Source of the DNA: JALRAP01 sp046302815
GTDB taxonomy: Bacteria > Bacteroidota > Bacteroidia > AKYH767-A > OLB10
DNA length: 9,636 bases
Reading direction: 5' to 3'
NCBI GenBank assembly: GCA_046302815.1
Contig: JBKCHO010000087.1
Span: 1-9,636, forward strand
Shown: piece by piece, positions 6,201-9,636 of the stretch
How positions within the stretch are numbered: the stretch's first letter is position 1
Layout of the letters: each line of letters opens with the position of its first letter
The notes under the pieces: model-generated
Told to the model about the DNA's origin: nothing
The model's database searches: none
What the model saw: the letters and a program-made list of their open reading frames with translations, nothing else
Made by a program: the position numbers and the translations under genes

Positions 6201-6569
6201 ATGATACAGCAGGAATCCAGACTCACGGTCGCTGACAACAGCGGTGCCAAGGAGGTACTCTGCATCCGTGTCCTAGGCGGAACGGGTAGGAGGTACGCAT
6301 CTCTCGGCGACAAGATCGTGGTCACCGTGAAGCACGCGTTGCCATCAGGTAATGTCAAGAAGGGAACCGTATCCAAAGCGGTAGTTGTTCGCGTGAACAA
6401 GGAAGTGAGAAGGAACGACGGATCTTATATCCGTTTTGACGATAACGCCGTTGTGCTTCTAAATGCGAACGACGAACTGCGCGGTACCCGTATTTTCGGT
6501 CCGGTCGCCAGGGAGCTTCGCGAAAAGCAATACATGAAAATCGTTTCACTAGCACCGGAGGTACTATAA
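6201..6569 (+). CDS. rplN: Large subunit ribosomal protein uL14
   Basis: L14 lies at the subunit interface, forms intersubunit bridges with 16S rRNA and is the binding site of the silencing factor RsfS in other bacteria. The 122-residue protein has the exact family length. It begins with MIQQESRLTVADNSGAKEVL, continues with CIRVLGGTGRRYASLGD and KKGTVSKAVVVRVNKEVRR, then DGSYIRFDDNAVVLLN, and ends with GTRIFGPVARELR and the conserved APEVL. No residue stands out as abnormal. The start follows an A-rich leader similar to those of rplC and rpsH. The TAA stop overlaps the rplX ATG by one base (TAATG), and the last codons before the stop contain GGAGGT. Confidence 0.98.
   Translation: MIQQESRLTVADNSGAKEVLCIRVLGGTGRRYASLGDKIVVTVKHALPSGNVKKGTVSKAVVVRVNKEVRRNDGSYIRFDDNAVVLLNANDELRGTRIFGPVARELREKQYMKIVSLAPEVL
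6557..6562 (+). promoter_or_regulatory. Shine-Dalgarno-like GGAGGT for rplX, inside the end of rplN
   Basis: GGAGGT is encoded by the last codons of L14 (CCG GAG GTA) and its GGAGG ends 7 bases before the rplX ATG at 6569, an ideal distance. It is one of only two strong Shine-Dalgarno sequences among the 19 starts in the window, and both sit at TAATG overlaps. The protein end APEVL is conserved, so part of the motif is imposed by coding. The GAG codon choice for Glu is not. Confidence 0.55.
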
Positions 6570-6907
6570 TGGAAAGGAAAAGCAACAGCCAGCCCAAACT
6601 TAAAATCAAGAAGGGCGATACCGTGAAAGTGATTTCCGGTGAAAGCAAAGGCCAGCAAGGCAAGGTGCTCGAGGTAATGCTCGAATCCCGCAAGGTGATT
6701 GTAGAGCGTGTTAATCTCGTATCGAAGCACACTCGTCCGAATGCAAAAAACACTCAGGGAGGCATTGTAAAGCAGGAAGCCCCTATCCACATCTCCAATG
6801 TGATGTTGGTGGATCCTTCTTCTGGAAAGCCTACCCGTGTTGGCCGCAAGGAAGTAGATGGAAAATTAGTTCGTTATGCTAAAAAATCAGGGGAGGTAAT
6901 CAAGTAA
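6569..6907 (+). CDS. rplX: Large subunit ribosomal protein uL24
   Basis: L24 is an assembly initiator of the 50S subunit, binding the 5' part of 23S rRNA. The 112-residue product has the KOW motif at about residues 12-38 (KIKKGDTVKVISGESKGQQG, then KVLEVM), followed by VIVERVNLVSKHTRPNAK, QGGIVKQEAPIHISNVMLVD and the C-terminal VGRKEVDGKLVRYAKKSGE. Length is slightly above the 104 of E. coli, mainly from the N-terminal MERKSNSQP. The ATG at 6569 overlaps the rplN TAA by one base and has a GGAGG at good distance. A start elsewhere is unlikely because this one is in the coupling arrangement. The stop in turn overlaps the rplE start by one base. Confidence 0.97.
   Translation: MERKSNSQPKLKIKKGDTVKVISGESKGQQGKVLEVMLESRKVIVERVNLVSKHTRPNAKNTQGGIVKQEAPIHISNVMLVDPSSGKPTRVGRKEVDGKLVRYAKKSGEVIK
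6890..6897 (+). promoter_or_regulatory. Shine-Dalgarno-like GGGGAGGT for rplE, inside the end of rplX
   Basis: The stretch GGGGAGGT lies in the codons TCA GGG GAG GTA of L24 and its GGAGG ends 10 bases before the rplE ATG at 6907. The distance is a little long but usable. The Gly codon GGG appears uncommon in these genes, which mostly use GGT and GGA, hinting that the purine run could be selected. The rplX stop and rplE start overlap as TAATG, so the motif would help reinitiation. Confidence 0.45.
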
Positions 6908-7458
6908 TGACCTACACACCCAGACTCAAGGAAAAATACCGTAAGGAGATTGTAAGCAACCTCCAACAGCGGTTCTCTTACAAAAGCCCTATGCAGGTTC
7001 CAAGGCTGCTCAAGATCTGCCTTAACCAAGGGGTTGGCGATGCCGTATCCGACAAGAAGATGATCGAGTACGCTATCACTGAAATGTCTAACATCACCGG
7101 TCAGAAGGCCGTCCCAACGCGTTCGAAGAAGGATATCTCCAACTTCAAACTTCGTAAGGATGTTGCAATCGGCGTTAGGGTAACATTGCGTGACGATGTC
7201 ATGTATGAGTTCCTTGACCGCTTGGTTTCTCTTGCACTTCCCCGAATCCGTGATTTCAAAGGAGTCAACAATAAAGGCTTTGATGGACGCGGCAACTATA
7301 CACTAGGTGTTACCGAGCAGATCATATTCCCCGAAATCGACATCGACAAGGTGAATAAGATCACTGGTATGGATATCACCTTCGTGACATCAGCCGACTC
7401 AGATGACGAGGCTTTCCATTTACTAAAAGAATTCGGAATCCCATTCAAAACCAACTAA
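6907..7458 (+). CDS. rplE: Large subunit ribosomal protein uL5
   Basis: L5 binds 5S rRNA in the central protuberance of the 50S subunit and contacts P-site tRNA through its P-loop. The 183-residue sequence begins TPRLKEKYRKEIVSNL, continues with QVPRLLKICLNQGVGDA, then the loop GQKAVPTRSKKDISNFKLRK split by the conserved TRSKK and FKLRKDVAIGVRVTLR. Residues 108-137 hold SLALPRIRDFKGVNNKGFDG and GNYTLGVTEQ, and the C terminus reads FPEIDIDKV, GMDITFVT and LLKEFGIPF. Length matches the family (179 in E. coli). The ATG at 6907 shares one base with the rplX stop. In E. coli the S8 repressor site lies at the start of rplE; I cannot confirm a similar fold here. Confidence 0.98.
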   Translation: MTYTPRLKEKYRKEIVSNLQQRFSYKSPMQVPRLLKICLNQGVGDAVSDKKMIEYAITEMSNITGQKAVPTRSKKDISNFKLRKDVAIGVRVTLRDDVMYEFLDRLVSLALPRIRDFKGVNNKGFDGRGNYTLGVTEQIIFPEIDIDKVNKITGMDITFVTSADSDDEAFHLLKEFGIPFKTN

Positions 7459-7467
7459 GCGAAAGAA

Positions 7468-7737
7468 ATGGCCAAAGAATCAGTTAAAGCAAGGGAGCGC
7501 AAGCGCGCAAAAGCCGTTGCCAAGTTTGCCGAGAAGCGTGCTGCACTCAAAGCAGCGGGTGACTATGCAGCATTAAGTCGTTTGCCTCGCAACGCCTCCC
7601 CTGTGCGCATGCACAACCGTTGCAACCTTACCGGCAGACCCCGTGGCTACATGCGCCAGTTTGGTATTTCAAGGGTGTTGTTCCGCAAAATGGCACTCGA
7701 AGGAAAGATTGCAGGTGTAACCAAAGCCAGCTGGTGA
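7468..7737 (+). CDS. rpsN: Small subunit ribosomal protein uS14, zinc-free long type
   Basis: S14 lies in the 30S head and is added late in assembly. The 89-residue product is the long type lacking zinc-binding CxxC pairs: the only cysteine is Cys52 in HNRCNLTGRPRGYMRQFGIS. The N-terminal half is very basic (residues 7-34) and the C-terminal part ends in MALEGKIAGVTKASW. The conserved RPRGYMRQFGISRVLFRKMA block is complete. The zinc-free form means that this gene is not expected to be part of a zinc-limitation switch; an alternative copy elsewhere in the genome cannot be excluded. The ATG at 7468 follows the rplE stop by 9 bases with the leader GCGAAAGAA and no Shine-Dalgarno sequence. Confidence 0.98.
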   Translation: MAKESVKARERKRAKAVAKFAEKRAALKAAGDYAALSRLPRNASPVRMHNRCNLTGRPRGYMRQFGISRVLFRKMALEGKIAGVTKASW

Positions 7738-7757
7738 TTTACTCATCCTTAATCAAG

Positions 7758-7773
7758 AAAAAACACATCAACA
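7758..7773 (+). promoter_or_regulatory. 16-base A-rich leader before rpsH, copy 2
   Basis: AAAAAACACATCAACA runs directly into the rpsH ATG at 7774 and is identical over 16 bases to 1259-1274 before rplC, where it lies 4 bases further from the start. The rpsN-rpsH gap of 36 bases contains no Shine-Dalgarno sequence, promoter match or terminator hairpin that I can see. The element is best read as an A-rich Bacteroidota translation leader; another function is unproven. Confidence 0.4.
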
Positions 7774-8172
7774 ATGACTGATCCGATAGCAGACTACCTC
7801 ACTAGGCTCCGCAACGCCATCAAGGCGAACCATAGGATTGTAGAGGTTCCTGCCTCCAACATCAAGAAGGAGATCACCAAGATTCTCTTCGACAAGGGCT
7901 ATATCCTCAATTACAAGTTCGAGGAGACTGCCAACCACCAAGGCAATATCAAAATCGCCCTTAAATATAATCCAGTTACCAAGCAATCTGCTATCAAGAA
8001 GCTTGAGCGTGTTAGCCGTCCAGGTTTGCGCAAATATTCCGGTGCTGACTCCATTCCTCGTGTTTTGAACGGATTGGGTATAGCCATCGTGTCTACTTCG
8101 CAAGGAATGATGACCGATAAGGAGGCTCGCCGTAACAACATCGGTGGCGAAGTTTTATGCAAGGTTTATTAA
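7774..8172 (+). CDS. rpsH: Small subunit ribosomal protein uS8
   Basis: S8 binds helix 21 of 16S rRNA and is central to assembly of the 30S platform; in E. coli it also represses the spc operon. The 132-residue protein starts with TDPIADYLTRLRNAIKANH, followed by VEVPASNIKKEITKILFDKG. Its C-terminal RNA-binding half has RVSRPGLRKYSGADSIPRVL (residues 79-98), then NGLGIAIVSTSQGMMTDKEA and RRNNIGGEVLCKVY. The SRPGLR and STSQGMMTDKEAR signatures are intact, and length fits the family (130 in E. coli). The start gives MTDPIADYL, the standard N terminus. The leader shares 16 bases with that of rplC. rplF begins 18 bases after the stop. Confidence 0.98.
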   Translation: MTDPIADYLTRLRNAIKANHRIVEVPASNIKKEITKILFDKGYILNYKFEETANHQGNIKIALKYNPVTKQSAIKKLERVSRPGLRKYSGADSIPRVLNGLGIAIVSTSQGMMTDKEARRNNIGGEVLCKVY

Positions 8173-8190
8173 TCGAAAAGCAACAGTAAA

Positions 8191-8745
8191 ATGTCCCGTA
8201 TAGGAAAGAAACCCATACCGATGCCCAAAGGCGTGTCCATTGACATCAAGCCTGCGTCGGTAGTTGTGAAAGGTCCAAAAGGATCCCTCACCCAAAGCAT
8301 TGAGGACGGTATCAGTGTTCGATTGGATGGCGAAACCATCCATGTTGAAAGGGCTACCGAGCAAAAGCGTCATCGTGCGCTCCATGGCTTGAGCCGCTCT
8401 CTCATCGCAGGAATGGTGAAAGGGGTTTCTGAAGGATACAAGATTGAACAGGAACTCGTCGGTGTAGGTTACAGGGCCACCACTCAAGGCCAGACATTGG
8501 ATTTGGTATTGGGTTACTCACACCATGTGGTGTTTGAGTTGCCAACCGAGATCAAAGTTTCTGCACGCCAGGATCGTGGTTCCAATCCGATTATCACCTT
8601 GGAAAGCTTTGACAAGCAATTGTTGGGTCAGGTTGCGGCGAAGATTCGTTCGTTGCGCCCACCAGAGCCTTACAAGGGTAAGGGTATCAAGTTTGTAAAT
8701 GAAGTATTGAGAAGAAAAGCCGGTAAGTCGGCATCCAAAAAATAA
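8191..8745 (+). CDS. rplF: Large subunit ribosomal protein uL6
   Basis: L6 sits near the sarcin-ricin loop and the factor-binding site of the 50S subunit, close to where EF-G docks. The 184-residue product has the two related alpha/beta domains of the family: the first at about residues 1-81 (MSRIGKKPIPMPKGVSI, VVVKGPKGSLT and HGLSRSLIAGMVKGVSEG) and the second at about 82-184 (LVGVGYRATTQGQTLDLVLG, FDKQLLGQVAAKIRSLRPPE and PYKGKGIKFVNEVLRRKAGK). The RPPEPYKGKGI signature is intact. The ATG at 8191 yields SRIGKKPI exactly. The upstream leader GCAACAGTAAA has no Shine-Dalgarno sequence. rplR starts 8 bases after the stop. Confidence 0.98.
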   Translation: MSRIGKKPIPMPKGVSIDIKPASVVVKGPKGSLTQSIEDGISVRLDGETIHVERATEQKRHRALHGLSRSLIAGMVKGVSEGYKIEQELVGVGYRATTQGQTLDLVLGYSHHVVFELPTEIKVSARQDRGSNPIITLESFDKQLLGQVAAKIRSLRPPEPYKGKGIKFVNEVLRRKAGKSASKK

Positions 8746-8753
8746 TTGAACTG

Positions 8754-9110
8754 ATGGAGTCGAGAAAATCAGCTCGCAGAGCGAGCATACGCAAGCGCGT
8801 CAGGCGCATCGTGAAAGGTACTGCGGAATGTCCGCGCCTCTCCGTGTTCCGCAGCAATAAGCAGATATACGCACAGCTCATTGATGATGTAGCAGGAAAG
8901 ACATTGGTTGCGGCCTCTTCCCGTGACGAAGGCATGGAGACACCTGGACTTAATAAGGTTCAGCAGGCTGAGGCGGTAGGTAAGAAAATCGGTGAGCGTG
9001 CAATTGCTGCCGGATTGACCCGTGTGGTCTTCGATCGTGGTGGTTACCTGTACCATGGCCGTGTTAAGTCACTTGCTGACGGAGCAAGAAACGCAGGATT
9101 AAATTTCTAA
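8754..9110 (+). CDS. rplR: Large subunit ribosomal protein uL18
   Basis: L18 binds 5S rRNA together with L5 and mediates its incorporation into the 50S subunit. The 118-residue product has the basic N terminus (MESRKSARRASIRKRVRRIV, residues 1-20), the start of the globular domain at GTAECPRLSVFRSNKQIYAQ, then LIDDVAGKTLVAASSRD, and a C-terminal half with AVGKKIGERAIAAGLTRVVF, DRGGYLYHGRVKSLADGARN and AGLNF. Length and ending match the family. The ATG at 8754 lies 8 bases after rplF. Basic residues begin immediately, so a later start would remove RNA-binding sequence. The rplF-rplR-rpsE order and short gaps support coupling. No oddities. Confidence 0.98.
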   Translation: MESRKSARRASIRKRVRRIVKGTAECPRLSVFRSNKQIYAQLIDDVAGKTLVAASSRDEGMETPGLNKVQQAEAVGKKIGERAIAAGLTRVVFDRGGYLYHGRVKSLADGARNAGLNF

Positions 9111-9120
9111 GAACAAGAAG

Positions 9121-9636
9121 ATGCTGGCATCCAACCTGAAGAAAGTAAAGACAAGCGATATCGAGCTTAAGGATAGGCTCGTTGCAATCAACCGTGTAAC
9201 CAAGGTGACCAAGGGTGGTCGCGCATTCCGTTTCGCAGCCATCGTGGTTGTTGGTGATGAGAAGGGCGTAGTAGGATATGGTCTTGGTAAAGCCAAGGAA
9301 GTAACCGATGCCGTTACCAAAGGTGTTGACGACGCCAAGAAGAACCTGGTGAAGGTTTCGGTTTCCAAAGGAACCGTTCCGCACGAGCAAATCGGAAAGT
9401 TCGGCGGTGCATTGGTTCTGCTGAAGCCCGCTGCTCCTGGAACCGGTGTGATAGCCGGTGGTGCGATGCGTGCGGTTTTGGAGAGCGTTGGTATCACCGA
9501 TGTACTTGCCAAATCCAAGGGTTCGTCCAATCCTCACAATGTTGTTAAAGCCACCATCAACGCACTTGCAGAAATGCGCGATGCGGTGGGTGTTTCGCAA
9601 CAAAGGGGTGTTGCCATGGATCGTATATTCCAAGGT
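9121..9636 (+). CDS. rpsE: Small subunit ribosomal protein uS5 (stop codon not in window)
   Basis: S5 lies on the solvent side of the 30S subunit at the mRNA entry channel near S3 and S4, and affects decoding fidelity. The 172 codons visible read without interruption to the window edge. The N-terminal double-stranded RNA-binding-like domain has LKDRLVAINRVTKVTKGGRA, FAAIVVVGDEKGVVGYGLGK and AKEVTDAVTKG. The C-terminal domain carries GTVPHEQIGKFGGALVLLKP, GTGVIAGGAMRAVLESVGIT and KSKGSSNPHNVVKATINAL. The final residues RGVAMDRIFQG resemble the usual Bacteroidota end, so the stop is probably within the next codon or two. The VTKGGRAF loop, where spectinomycin-resistance changes occur in E. coli, looks unaltered. 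The ATG at 9121 lies 10 bases after rplR. By conserved order rpmD and rplO should follow. Confidence 0.97.
   Translation, partial: MLASNLKKVKTSDIELKDRLVAINRVTKVTKGGRAFRFAAIVVVGDEKGVVGYGLGKAKEVTDAVTKGVDDAKKNLVKVSVSKGTVPHEQIGKFGGALVLLKPAAPGTGVIAGGAMRAVLESVGITDVLAKSKGSSNPHNVVKATINALAEMRDAVGVSQQRGVAMDRIFQG

Noticed and set aside
9064..9633. Antisense open frame of 189 codons opposite rpsE
   Set aside because: It runs opposite the strongly conserved S5 coding sequence, its translation shows no recognisable domain, and its length is explained by codon bias leaving few stops on the opposite strand.
1..9636. Defence system, mobile element, CRISPR array or other new system
   Set aside because: Every stretch is accounted for by conserved translation genes with short gaps; no integrase, transposase, direct-repeat array or foreign codon usage is visible.

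Overview
The window is a continuous, all plus-strand stretch of the bacterial ribosomal-protein supercluster. It starts inside fusA (translation elongation factor EF-G) and runs through the S10 block and most of the spc block, ending at or within a codon or two of the end of rpsE. The 20 genes in order are fusA(3' part)-rpsJ-rplC-rplD-rplW-rplB-rpsS-rplV-rpsC-rplP-rpmC-rpsQ-rplN-rplX-rplE-rpsN-rpsH-rplF-rplR-rpsE(3' end cut or just missing). No RNA gene, insertion sequence, CRISPR array, prophage or foreign gene is visible. No gene-free stretch exceeds 52 bases.

The organism is most likely a member of the Bacteroidota, probably an uncultured or environmental lineage of middling GC content. 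The arguments are: fusA is joined directly to rpsJ with no tuf between them; 16 of the 19 visible start codons have no Shine-Dalgarno sequence and instead sit behind A-rich leaders; L2 carries the DHPM motif I associate with this phylum in place of DHPH; S14 is the 89-residue type without zinc-binding cysteine pairs; and S3 has an Asp/Arg/Gly-rich tail. I cannot assign class or order by eye.

Layout: 1-878 is EF-G domains III to V. Positions 921-5895 hold the S10 block (S10, L3, L4, L23, L2, S19, L22, S3, L16, L29). Positions 5911-9636 hold S17, L14, L24, L5, S14, S8, L6, L18 and S5. Gaps range from a 4-base overlap (rplD/rplW) to 52 bases (rpsJ/rplC), with 1-base TAATG overlaps at rplN/rplX and rplX/rplE. 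I see no convincing internal promoter or terminator, so the simplest reading is one long transcript that supplies both subunits in balanced amounts, with EF-G made from the same message.

This is core, vertically inherited machinery, and I found no previously undescribed system in it. The points worth a second look are small. The two TAATG junctions flanking rplX are the only starts with a strong GGAGG at usable distance, in a genome that otherwise appears not to use such signals. An exact 16-base leader (AAAAAACACATCAACA) precedes both rplC and rpsH. The S3 tail contains a perfect 12-base tandem duplication.
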